Below, piece by piece: positions 1 to 5,694 of a stretch of 9,106 nucleotides of DNA. The number at the start of each line of letters is the position of its first letter. The stretch's first letter is position 1. The stretch is from Solirubrobacterales bacterium (GTDB lineage Bacteria > Actinomycetota > Thermoleophilia > Solirubrobacterales > Solirubrobacteraceae). The stretch covers positions 1 through 9,106 of the forward strand of contig JACDAP010000028.1 of the NCBI GenBank assembly GCA_013695395.1. The letters run 5' to 3'. The translations under genes and the position numbers were made by a program. The notes under the pieces are model-generated. The model did no database searches. It was not told where the DNA came from and worked only from the letters and a program-made list of their open reading frames with translations.

Positions 1-356
1 CAGCGGACCGCGGCGGTGATCCACGTGTCGCGTAGCCGCAGGCCGTCGTCGCGACGGACGGAGGTCGGCTGGCTCGCGAAGCCCGTGCGGTGCAGCGCGG
101 CGAAGAGGAAGTCCCCCGAGCGGTCCCCGGTGAAGATCCGGCCGGTGCGGTTGGCACCGTGGGCCGCGGGGGCGAGCCCGAGGATGAGCAGCCGCGCGCG
201 TGGATCGCCGAAGCCCGGCACGGGGCGCCCCCAGTACTCCTCGTGCGCGAAGGCGCGGCGCTTGGTGCGGGCGACTTCCTCGCGCCACGAGACCAGGCGC
301 GGGCAGCGCCGGCAGCCGGTGATCTCCTGCTCGAGCCGCGCGAGCGCGTCGCTCAC
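1..356 (-). CDS. Family 5 (UDGb-type) uracil-DNA glycosylase, N-terminal part, cut by window edge
   Basis: Predicted base-excision repair enzyme that removes uracil and other deaminated bases from DNA in the cytoplasm. Only 118 codons plus two bases are in the window; the C-terminal half is missing. It begins at GTG 356-354. Residues C15-x2-C18 fit the first two cysteines of the 4Fe-4S cluster of family 4/5 glycosylases. P47-GFGD leads into [18 protein letters not shown] (56-73) and [10 protein letters not shown] (75-84), the motif A region typical of the UDGb family, where family 4 and other classes read differently. The frame stops at ITAAVR (113-118), and the next two bases (TG) allow the third cluster cysteine. 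The GTG shares GTGA with the upstream TetR stop, so the two are probably co-transcribed and translationally coupled. Family assignment is firm from motifs; substrate range is inferred from the family. Confidence 0.87.
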   Translation of the reverse strand, partial: MSDALARLEQEITGCRRCPRLVSWREEVARTKRRAFAHEEYWGRPVPGFGDPRARLLILGLAPAAHGANRTGRIFTGDRSGDFLFAALHRTGFASQPTSVRRDDGLRLRDTWITAAVR

Positions 357-1036
357 GCGATGCGGTCGACGTAGAGCACCCCGAGGATGACGCGCTCGAG
401 CGTCGGGGCGACCTCTCGGATGTCGGCGGGCGTGCCGGTCCGCAGCTGCCGGGAGACGACCTCGAAGATGGCGCCGATACACGCGTAGGCGTCCTCCGGC
501 GCGGCGAAGGTCGGGCATCCGAGCCGGAGGGCGAGCGCGGCGTTGTCCTGGTGCAGGAACTGCCCGAACAGGTCCATGACGGCGTCGCGGCGCTCGAGGG
601 CACGGGGCCCGGCCCCGATGATCTGGACCAGCAGGGTCTGGGCCTGGTCGGGGTGCTCGGCCAGGATCTCGAGGAACGCGCCGAGACTGCGACGGAGGGC
701 CAGCGCGTAGTCGGTGACCTCGTCCCGGGCCCCCACCGCGGCGGTCATCTCGGCCATGACGTATTCGGCCGCACGGTCGAACAGCGCGAGGATGCACTCC
801 TCCTTGTTCGCGAAGTGCTCGTAGAAGGTCGCCTTGGACATGCCGGCCTCGCGCGAGACGGCCTCTGCACTCGCGTCCGCGTAGCCGACGCGGGCGAACA
901 CGGCGGCCGCAGCCGTGAACAGCCGCGCGCGCTGCGTCTCCACCCGCACCTCCAGTGGCGGCGCGTGGCGCCCGCGCGGCACGGGCACGGAGGCGGGACC
1001 GGGGACGGGGTCGTCGGGCTCGGGGGCGGCGGTCAT
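353..1036 (-). CDS. TetR/AcrR-family transcriptional regulator
   Basis: A 227-residue predicted DNA-binding repressor or regulator. After a proline-rich, probably disordered N-terminus (1-28), the TetR helix-turn-helix domain covers about 33-80: [18 protein letters not shown], then the recognition part [17 protein letters not shown] at 64-80. The remaining all-helical region is the ligand and dimer domain; the ligand cannot be read from sequence. The ATG at 1036 has no Shine-Dalgarno sequence but has a TAACCT -10-like box 11 nt upstream, which favours this start on a leaderless or short-leader mRNA. An alternative is GTG at 943 (V32), preceded by GGAGG at 5-nt spacing, giving 196 residues, close to the usual TetR length. 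The stop overlaps the glycosylase start by 4 nt, so it may control its own operon with the repair gene. Confidence 0.9.
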   Translation of the reverse strand: MTAAPEPDDPVPGPASVPVPRGRHAPPLEVRVETQRARLFTAAAAVFARVGYADASAEAVSREAGMSKATFYEHFANKEECILALFDRAAEYVMAEMTAAVGARDEVTDYALALRRSLGAFLEILAEHPDQAQTLLVQIIGAGPRALERRDAVMDLFGQFLHQDNAALALRLGCPTFAAPEDAYACIGAIFEVVSRQLRTGTPADIREVAPTLERVILGVLYVDRIA

Positions 1037-1047
1037 CGCAGCGCAGG

Positions 1048-1053
1048 AGGTTA
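1048..1053 (-). promoter_or_regulatory. Putative -10 element of the tetR-udg operon
   Basis: TAACCT on the minus strand fits TANNNT and lies 11 nt before the tetR ATG at 1036, so transcription would begin within a few bases of the start codon. No convincing -35 hexamer is visible 16-19 nt upstream. The call rests on position and on the same pattern at other starts in the window. Confidence 0.4.
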
Positions 1054-1246
1054 CGCGTCGGAGGGGCGTCGCTGGTGCCGCTTCGCCGGCTCGGCATGGT
1101 GCAGCGCCGTCTGCGCGCGGCGCCTCGCGCCTCGTCTACGTCCGTGAACGGCGCGGTCGGGTGGTGACCCGGGGGTGCCGCGCGAGCCGGACGGTGTGGC
1201 GAGGGCAGCAGGGTCCGGCGGTCCCTCGGGCCGGCGGAGCGCCGAC

Positions 1247-1252
1247 TACGAT
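1247..1252 (+). promoter_or_regulatory. Putative -10 element of the lipoprotein gene (leaderless start)
   Basis: TACGAT fits TANNNT and ends 6 nt before the ATG at 1259, so the predicted first transcribed base falls at or near the A of the start codon. No Shine-Dalgarno sequence precedes this ATG, which agrees with a leaderless mRNA. No clear -35 box is seen. Confidence 0.45.
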
Positions 1253-1258
1253 GGATCC

Positions 1259-1693
1259 ATGCCTGCCCGCGGTCCACTGCTCCTCGCGCTGACGGCCGGC
1301 GCGCTGATCGCCAGCGGCTGCGGTGCCGAGGAGGGCTCGAATCCGACGTCCGCGAGCTTCTCGGACGGTGAGCAGCAGGCGGTGGCGGCCTCGATCCAGG
1401 ACATCTCGGACGCGACCGGCAGCCGGGACTATGCGAAGATCTGCTCGGACTACCTGGCGGCGCCGCTCGCCAAGCAACTCGCCGAAGCCAAGGGCGCCGA
1501 GGACTGCGCCGACCGCGTCGAGCGCTCGCTGCGCGACGTCGACCAGAGCGATCTCGCCGTCCGCGAGGTCACGGTCGAGGGCACGACCGCCGAGGCCGTC
1601 GTGCAGCCGACCGGCACCGGCGAGGCAGAGGAGCAGGCGCGCCTCTCGCTGGTCAAGGAGGGCTCCCGCTGGAAGCTCTCCGGCGTCGGCTGA
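1259..1693 (+). CDS. Secreted lipoprotein, probable NTF2-like fold, function unknown
   Basis: A 144-residue predicted exported lipoprotein. The N-terminus has R4, a hydrophobic segment (about 6-18) and a lipobox-like IASGC ending at C21, so the mature protein would begin with a lipid-modified cysteine and sit on the outer face of the membrane. The rest is a short helix-rich then strand-rich domain with two further cysteines (C62, C83) that could form a disulfide. The order helix-Cys-helix-Cys followed by alternating strands ([32 protein letters not shown]) resembles NTF2-like lipoproteins common in actinobacteria. The frame stays open upstream to an ATG at 1175, but the start at 1259 is chosen because it puts the signal peptide at the N-terminus and follows a -10-like box. 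The fold is inference from pattern; no enzyme motif is visible. Confidence 0.75.
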   Translation: MPARGPLLLALTAGALIASGCGAEEGSNPTSASFSDGEQQAVAASIQDISDATGSRDYAKICSDYLAAPLAKQLAEAKGAEDCADRVERSLRDVDQSDLAVREVTVEGTTAEAVVQPTGTGEAEEQARLSLVKEGSRWKLSGVG

Positions 1694-1698
1694 GTCCC

Positions 1699-1748
1699 TT
1701 CTGGCGCCCAGGCGCTCAAGCTGGCGCCGTTCTGGCGCGTTGGCGCTC
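1699..1748. repeat. Cluster of GGCGC repeats, possible terminator region
   Basis: Five copies of GGCGC lie at 1703, 1711, 1723, 1733 and 1742, with TTCTGGCGC seen twice (1699, 1730) and GGCGCTC twice (1711, 1742). Two are full GGCGCC palindromes that can pair with each other, so the transcript of the lipoprotein gene, which stops at 1693, could form a hairpin here. There is no T-run, so an intrinsic terminator is only a possibility. Confidence 0.35.
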
Positions 1749-1783
1749 TTCGCTGCGTGCTGAGCGCATCCGTGCGCCCTTGG

Positions 1784-1806
1784 TGTCGATATGCGGGATA
1801 TCGACA
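1784..1806. promoter_or_regulatory. Perfect 9-bp inverted repeat over the DUF559 gene start codon
   Basis: TGTCGATAT (1784-1792) and ATATCGACA (1798-1806) are exact reverse complements separated by GCGGG. The ATG of the downstream gene (1791-1793) lies inside the repeat. It could be an operator bound by the gene's own N-terminal helix-turn-helix, an RNA hairpin hiding the start codon, or a recognition site of the nuclease. The symmetry is seen directly; the role is inference. Confidence 0.6.
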
Positions 1807-1812
1807 ACACGG
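1791..1812. repeat. 22-bp direct repeat, left copy (20 of 22 identical to 2699-2720)
   Basis: The first 22 bases of the DUF559 gene (ATGCGGGATATCGACAAC and onward) recur at 2699-2720 with two changes, at repeat positions 10 (A to C) and 17 (A to G). The two copies lie 908 bp apart and bracket the coding region. The left copy contains the right arm of the 1784-1806 palindrome. Confidence 0.7.
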
Positions 1813-2690
1813 ATCGCGGTGAATGGCCGTTGGTCTCTCTCGCCGAGCGACAGGAGGGTCTCCTCCGCCGCGAACAGCTCGAGGCGCTCGGGCTGAACGC
1901 GAACGCGATCTCCCGCCGACGGCAGGCGGGACGTCTGCACCTCCGGCACCGGAACGTCTACACGCTGGGCCATCGACTGCTTCGCCTACGGGGTGAGTGG
2001 CTGGCGGCGACTTGGGCGGTGGAGGACGCCGTGCTGAGCCACCTCTCGGCGGCGGCGTTCCACGGCTGGTACCTCGGCGAGCTCCTCACGCAGCACGTCA
2101 CGACGACCGGCAGGGCGACGTCCTGCGACGGGCTGCGGGTCCATCGGGCACGTCGCATCGACCCGAGGGACATCGAGCGACACGGTCCGCTCGTCGTCAC
2201 CCGGGCGGCACGTACCGTGATCGACCTCGCCGAGCTCCTCGCCTACGACGAGCTCCGGCCGATCGTCGATCGGATGCGGCGCTTCGACGTGGCGGCGGTG
2301 CGGACGGCACAGGAGCGGGTCCCCGGGAAGCGCGGAGCGGCTCTGGTCCGCCGGCTGTGCGGGCGAATGGAAGCGCACACTCGGTCGGAGTTCGAGCGGC
2401 GGTACCTGCGGTTCTGCGTGGAGCGCGGTCTCCCGCTGCCGGACGCGGTCAACGAGCAGGCCGGGGGGTTCCTCGTCGACTGCCACTACCGGGCCGTGGG
2501 CATCGTCGTCGAGCTCGACGGGCGCGCGTTCCACCTGCGGCAGGACCAGTTCAAGGCCGATCGCCGTCGAGACCGGAAGCTCCTCGTCCGTCGTCAGTCC
2601 ACGGTCCGCCTCGTCTGGGAGGACCTCGACGACGAGGACGCGGCCGAGACGGCCCGGGACCTCCGCAAGATCCTCATCCGTGCTGCGTAG
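1791..2690 (+). CDS. AbiEi-like wHTH / DUF559 (Vsr-like) predicted nuclease
   Basis: A 299-residue solitary gene. The N-terminal part (about 14-60, LAERQEGLLRREQLEALGLN followed by RRRQAGRLHLRHRNVYTLG) matches the winged-helix antitoxin-like domain of AbiEi-type proteins. The middle part (VLSHLSAAAFHGW, about 80-92) is a conserved stretch of this actinobacterial family. The C-terminal part (about 195-290) is DUF559: RSEFERRYLRFC, then FLVDCHY and VVELDGRAFH, giving E, D and E-x-D positions of a PD-(D/E)xK/Vsr-like nuclease core, and VRLVWEDL near the end. No AbiEii-like toxin gene is adjacent, so it is not an obvious toxin-antitoxin pair. The start codon lies inside an inverted repeat and no Shine-Dalgarno sequence precedes it; a later start such as TTG at 1830 (L14) cannot be excluded. 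The family is confident; cellular role and substrate are unknown. Confidence 0.82.
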   Translation: MRDIDNTDRGEWPLVSLAERQEGLLRREQLEALGLNANAISRRRQAGRLHLRHRNVYTLGHRLLRLRGEWLAATWAVEDAVLSHLSAAAFHGWYLGELLTQHVTTTGRATSCDGLRVHRARRIDPRDIERHGPLVVTRAARTVIDLAELLAYDELRPIVDRMRRFDVAAVRTAQERVPGKRGAALVRRLCGRMEAHTRSEFERRYLRFCVERGLPLPDAVNEQAGGFLVDCHYRAVGIVVELDGRAFHLRQDQFKADRRRDRKLLVRRQSTVRLVWEDLDDEDAAETARDLRKILIRAA

Positions 2691-2709
2691 ATCCCGGCAT
2701 GCGGGATCT
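2689..2709. terminator. 8-bp hairpin between convergent genes, possible bidirectional terminator
   Basis: AGATCCCG (2689-2696) pairs perfectly with CGGGATCT (2702-2709) around a GCATG loop. It starts in the stop codon of the DUF559 gene and lies just past the 3' end of rmlB, where a terminator for both converging transcripts is expected. It lacks a T-run, so termination is not assured. It overlaps the right copy of the direct repeat. Confidence 0.45.
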
Positions 2710-2720
2710 CGACAGCACGG
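2699..2720. repeat. 22-bp direct repeat, right copy
   Basis: This is the second copy of the repeat found at 1791-1812, with 20 of 22 positions equal. It ends exactly at the base before the rmlB stop codon (2723-2721, minus strand). In this copy the left arm of the original palindrome is lost and a different palindrome, AGATCCCG/CGGGATCT, overlaps it. Confidence 0.7.
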
Positions 2721-3707
2721 TCAGCCCAGTTTGGTCCCGTACTGGCGCTCGTAGTACTCGCGGTAGTCGCCCGAGCGGATCGGCTCCCACCACCAGGCGT
2801 TGTCGCGGTACCAGGCCACCGTCCGGTCGAGGCCCTCCGCGAAGCGCACCTGCGCCTCCCAGCCGAGCGCCCGGACCTTCTCGGAGCCGAGCGAGTAGCG
2901 GCGGTCGTGGCCCGGGCGGTCGGTCACGTAGGAGATGAGCTCGTCCTCAGAGCCCCCGACCGCCGCGACGATCCGCTTGACCACGGTGATGTTCGTCTCC
3001 TCGTCGGGCCCGCCGACGTTGTAGACCTCGCCGGCGACGCCGTGCTCGAGCACGTGCCCGATGCCCCGGGCGAAGTCCTCGACGAAGAGCCAGTTGCGGA
3101 CGTTCAGCCCATCGCCGTAGACCGGGAGCTTGTCGCCGTGCAGGGCGTTCAGCACCATCAGCGGGATGAGCTTCTCGGGGTACTGGTTCGGCCCGTAGTT
3201 GTTCGATCCGCGGCAGATCAGCGTCTCGAGGCCGAACGTGTCGAAGTAGGAGCCGACGAGCAGGTCCGCGCCCGCCTTGGTCGCGCTGTACGGACTGGAC
3301 GGAGCCAGCGGGGACTCCTCGGTGAACGAGCCCTCCGCGATCGAGCCGTAGACCTCGTCGGTCGAGACCTGGACGTAGCGGAGCTTCCGCTCCCGCGCGG
3401 CCTCGAGCAGGATGTAGGTCCCCTCGCCGTGGGTGCGGACAAAGGCCATCGGGTCGGCGATCGAGCGGTCGACGTGGGTCTCGGCGGCGAAGTTCACGAC
3501 TGCATCGACCCCGTCCATCGCCTCGGCCACCTTCGACGGATCCTCGATCGCGCCGTGGACGAAGGTGTGCTCAACGCCCTTGAGGTTCTCCTCGCGACCC
3601 GCGTAGGTGAGCTTGTCGAGGACGACGACCTCGTCACCGCCTGCCACCCGGATCCGCACGAAGTTCGAGCCGATGAACCCGGCTCCGCCACACACCAAGA
3701 GCTTCAT
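2721..3707 (-). CDS. rmlB: dTDP-glucose 4,6-dehydratase
   Basis: Second enzyme of dTDP-L-rhamnose synthesis: converts dTDP-glucose to dTDP-4-keto-6-deoxyglucose in the cytoplasm, with tightly bound NAD. The 328-residue length is normal. The sequence shows the Rossmann motif GGAGFIGSN (7-15), FAAETHVDRSI (73-83), the catalytic T116-D117-E118 in STDEVYG (115-121), the Y140-x3-K144 pair of the extended SDR family, SNNYGPNQYPEKLIP (168-182) that marks RmlB, and RNWLFVEDFARG (204-214). The ATG at 3707 is preceded by AGGAG at about 6 nt and overlaps the rmlD stop as ATGA, which fixes the start; the frame stays open to 3911 but that part runs antiparallel to no domain and overlies rmlD. It is the last gene of the minus-strand cluster. 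The product could also feed other 6-deoxysugars. Confidence 0.96.
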   Translation of the reverse strand: MKLLVCGGAGFIGSNFVRIRVAGGDEVVVLDKLTYAGREENLKGVEHTFVHGAIEDPSKVAEAMDGVDAVVNFAAETHVDRSIADPMAFVRTHGEGTYILLEAARERKLRYVQVSTDEVYGSIAEGSFTEESPLAPSSPYSATKAGADLLVGSYFDTFGLETLICRGSNNYGPNQYPEKLIPLMVLNALHGDKLPVYGDGLNVRNWLFVEDFARGIGHVLEHGVAGEVYNVGGPDEETNITVVKRIVAAVGGSEDELISYVTDRPGHDRRYSLGSEKVRALGWEAQVRFAEGLDRTVAWYRDNAWWWEPIRSGDYREYYERQYGTKLG

Positions 3708-4540
3708 GCGCTCTCCTTCAGATCGTCGAGATGGCCCTGGAGGCCTTCGGGCCAGGGCGGAAGGTGGATGCCCGGTTCGCGCTCGGTCCCGAGCACCGAC
3801 CACGCCGGGCGCGGCGCCGGACGCCGGAACGCCGCGGAGGTCGTCGGGGTCGCGTGGCAGGCCACGCCGGCCCGCGAGAACGTCTCCGAGGCAAGGTCGT
3901 TCCAGGTGCACTGCCCGTCGCCCCCCGCATGGAAGACGCCGACCTGGTCGGTCCCCGCGAGGGCGACGAGCGCGGGGGCGAGATGGCCGGTCCAGGTCGG
4001 GCAGCCCGTCTGGTCGGTGACCACGGCGACCTCGTCCCGATCGGCGGCCAGCCGCAGCATGGTGTCCACGAAGTTCGGGCCGCCCACCCCGAACAGCCAG
4101 GCGGTCCGGACGATCGCGTGGTTCGGCGTGGCCACCGCGACCTGCCGCTCGCCCGCGAGCTTCGTGCGGCCGTAGGCGCCGAGCGGGGAGGGACGGTCGG
4201 ACTCGACCCAGGGCCGCGAGCCGGAACCGTCGAAGACGTAGTCGGTGGAGAGGTGAACGATGCGGGCGCCCACCGCGGCACCGGCGCGCGCGAGGTTCCC
4301 GGCCGCATCGGCGTTCACCCGGAGTGCGACGTCCTCGTGCTCCTCCGCCGCGTCGACGTTCGTGTAGGCGGCGCAGTTGACGATCGCCTCAGGGGCGACC
4401 TGTTCGACGTAGGCGGCGGTCGCCTCGGCGTCGGTCAGGTCGCACTGGGCGAGGTCGGCGGCGGTCACCTCGTGGGCGAAGGCCGCGGCGACGACCTTGT
4501 GCCCGAGCATCCCGGCCGCGCCGGTCACGAGCAGCCTCAC
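3704..4540 (-). CDS. rmlD: dTDP-4-dehydrorhamnose reductase
   Basis: Reduces dTDP-4-keto-L-rhamnose to dTDP-L-rhamnose with NAD(P)H, the last pathway step. The 278 residues show GAAGMLGHKV (7-16) for cofactor binding, NCAAYTNVDAAE (55-66), LSTDYVFDG (97-105), the catalytic Y123-x3-K127, RTAWLFG (145-151), DQTGCPTWTGHLA (176-188) and RPAWSVL near the C-terminus, all RmlD features. The GTG at 4540 is chosen because it begins VRLLVTGAAG directly and follows GAGGGAG with 7-nt spacing; an in-frame ATG at 4723 would only add low-complexity sequence inside rmlA. It overlaps rmlB by ATGA and shares GTGA with the stop of a 21-codon mini-ORF. The partner epimerase gene rmlC is not nearby. Confidence 0.93.
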   Translation of the reverse strand: MRLLVTGAAGMLGHKVVAAAFAHEVTAADLAQCDLTDAEATAAYVEQVAPEAIVNCAAYTNVDAAEEHEDVALRVNADAAGNLARAGAAVGARIVHLSTDYVFDGSGSRPWVESDRPSPLGAYGRTKLAGERQVAVATPNHAIVRTAWLFGVGGPNFVDTMLRLAADRDEVAVVTDQTGCPTWTGHLAPALVALAGTDQVGVFHAGGDGQCTWNDLASETFSRAGVACHATPTTSAAFRRPAPRPAWSVLGTEREPGIHLPPWPEGLQGHLDDLKESA

Positions 4541-4602
4541 GGCGCCGCTCCCTCGGGCAGCCGGCTCACGGGGGCGTCGTCTGCGACCAGAAGCAGCCTC
4601 AC
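4537..4602 (-). other. 21-codon mini-ORF bridging rmlA and rmlD with GTGA overlap on both sides
   Basis: Reading from GTG 4602 gives VRLLLVADDAPVSRLPEGAAP and then TGA at 4539-4537. Its GTG overlaps the rmlA TGA by 4 nt, and its TGA overlaps the rmlD GTG by 4 nt. Its opening VRLL repeats the opening of RmlD, because an 11-base direct repeat (AGCAGCCTCAC on plus) occurs at 4530-4540 and 4592-4602. It may be a coupling minigene that carries ribosomes across the gap, a relic of a duplicated rmlD start, or chance. It is too short to be a recognisable protein. Confidence 0.35.
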
Positions 4603-5675
4603 AGGATCTCGATCTCCGACGTGTCGCCGACCATGAAGCGGTAGGCCCGGGGCTGGCGCTTGGAGCGGGTGATCTTGACGTCGCGGCCGAGCAGCGAGCT
4701 CTCCATCCGCCCGTCGAGCCCACGTACCTCGGCCCCCGCGAGCAGAATCGAGTGCTCGACCTCGGCGTCCTGCACCACGCAGTTCTCGCCGATCGCGGAG
4801 TACGGCCCCACGTAGCAGTCCTCGAGGTGGGTGCCTGCCCCGATCACTGCCGGGCCCCGGACGGTGGCGCGCAGCAGCGTTGCGCCCGCCTCGACGATGA
4901 CACGGCCGTCGACCTGCGACTCGGTGAGCTCCCCGTCCACGCGCGTCTCGATCACGTCGAGGATCAGCCGGTTGGCCTCGAGCATGTCGGCCAGGCGCCC
5001 GGTGTCCTTCCACCAGCCGCGGACCACGTGCGGCTCGACGCGCTTGCCCGTGTCGACGAGGTGCTGGATGGCGTCGGTGATCTCGAGCTCCCCGCGCGGC
5101 GATGGCTCGATCGCGCGGGCGGCGTCGTGGATGCCCGCGGTGAACATGTAGACGCCCACCAGGGCGAGGTTCGTCTTCGGCTCCTTCGGCTTCTCCGCCA
5201 GGCGCACGACGCCCCCGTCCTCCCCGAGCTCGGCGACCCCGAAGTTCTCGGGATCGTCGACGGGCGTGAGCAGGATCAGGGCGTCCGGGTCGTTCGCCTG
5301 GAACGCGGTGACGAGCTCACGGATGCCGCCCTGGAGCAGGTTGTCGCCGAGGTACATGACGAACGAGCTCTCGCCGAGGAACGGCTCGGCGGTGAGCACC
5401 GCGTGGGCGAGGCCCGCGGGCTGATCCTGCGTGATGTAGGTGATCTTCACCCCGAACCGGGAGCCGTCACCGGCGACCTCCTGGATCTCCGGGCCGGTCT
5501 CGGGAGCGATGATGATCCCGATCTCCTCGATGCCCGCGTCGGCCATCGCCTCGATGCCGTAGAAGAGCACCGGCCGGTTGGCCACGGGCACGAGCTGCTT
5601 GGCGCTCGTATGCGTGATGGGGCGCAGGCGCGTGCCCTTGCCCCCGGAGAGGATGAGGCCCTTGAGGGGTGCCAT
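4599..5675 (-). CDS. rmlA: Glucose-1-phosphate thymidylyltransferase, long (StrD-like) form
   Basis: Makes dTDP-glucose from dTTP and glucose-1-phosphate, the first step toward dTDP-rhamnose and other dTDP-sugars. At 358 residues it is the long form; the classical short RmlA is near 290. The nucleotidyltransferase domain (1-245) shows GGKGTRLRPIT (11-21), K26 in SAKQLVPV, D111 in YLGDNL (metal site), VRLAEKPKEPK (157-167) and GWWKDTG (220-226). Residues about 250-335 are a left-handed beta-helix of hexapeptide-like turns (VIVEAGATLLRATVRGPAVI and onward). The ATG at 5675 has no Shine-Dalgarno sequence but a TAGCCT box 9 nt upstream. It is the first of the rml genes and is coupled to rmlD through the mini-ORF. 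Long forms occur in antibiotic-sugar clusters and also as the ordinary rhamnose enzyme of many actinobacteria and archaea. Confidence 0.93.
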   Translation of the reverse strand: MAPLKGLILSGGKGTRLRPITHTSAKQLVPVANRPVLFYGIEAMADAGIEEIGIIIAPETGPEIQEVAGDGSRFGVKITYITQDQPAGLAHAVLTAEPFLGESSFVMYLGDNLLQGGIRELVTAFQANDPDALILLTPVDDPENFGVAELGEDGGVVRLAEKPKEPKTNLALVGVYMFTAGIHDAARAIEPSPRGELEITDAIQHLVDTGKRVEPHVVRGWWKDTGRLADMLEANRLILDVIETRVDGELTESQVDGRVIVEAGATLLRATVRGPAVIGAGTHLEDCYVGPYSAIGENCVVQDAEVEHSILLAGAEVRGLDGRMESSLLGRDVKITRSKRQPRAYRFMVGDTSEIEIL

Positions 5676-5684
5676 AGGCCCGGG

Positions 5685-5690
5685 AGGCTA
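5685..5690 (-). promoter_or_regulatory. Putative -10 element of rmlA
   Basis: TAGCCT on the minus strand fits TANNNT and ends 9 nt before the rmlA ATG. A TCGACG hexamer lies 19 nt further upstream and could be a weak -35. The position implies a nearly leaderless rmlA transcript starting inside the 3' end of the broken upstream gene, independent of read-through from pafBC. Confidence 0.35.
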
Positions 5691-5694
5691 CGCG

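Larger units (their letters stand above)
1037..1258. other. Divergent intergenic region between tetR and lipoprotein gene
   Basis: This 222-base gap separates the minus-strand tetR operon from the plus-strand lipoprotein gene. It holds a -10-like box at each end (1048-1053 minus, 1247-1252 plus). I see no RNA gene and no convincing long inverted repeat to serve as a TetR operator, and the short open frames that cross it look like shadows of the neighbouring genes. Confidence 0.5.

Noticed and set aside
1045..1050. AGGAGG on the plus strand as a ribosome binding site
   Set aside because: No start codon with a plausible reading frame follows at proper distance; the same bases read on the minus strand are part of the tetR -10-like region.
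1136..1810. 224-codon minus-strand frame over the lipoprotein gene
   Set aside because: The plus-strand frame has a signal peptide and lipobox; the minus frame has no recognisable domain.
1791..2690. Complete AbiE-type toxin-antitoxin system
   Set aside because: Only the AbiEi-like N-terminal domain is present, fused to DUF559; no AbiEii nucleotidyltransferase gene is next to it.
3708..3911. 68-codon extension of rmlB upstream of ATG 3707
   Set aside because: It lies within rmlD in another frame; the Rossmann motif starts at residue 7 from ATG 3707, which has a Shine-Dalgarno sequence and an ATGA overlap.
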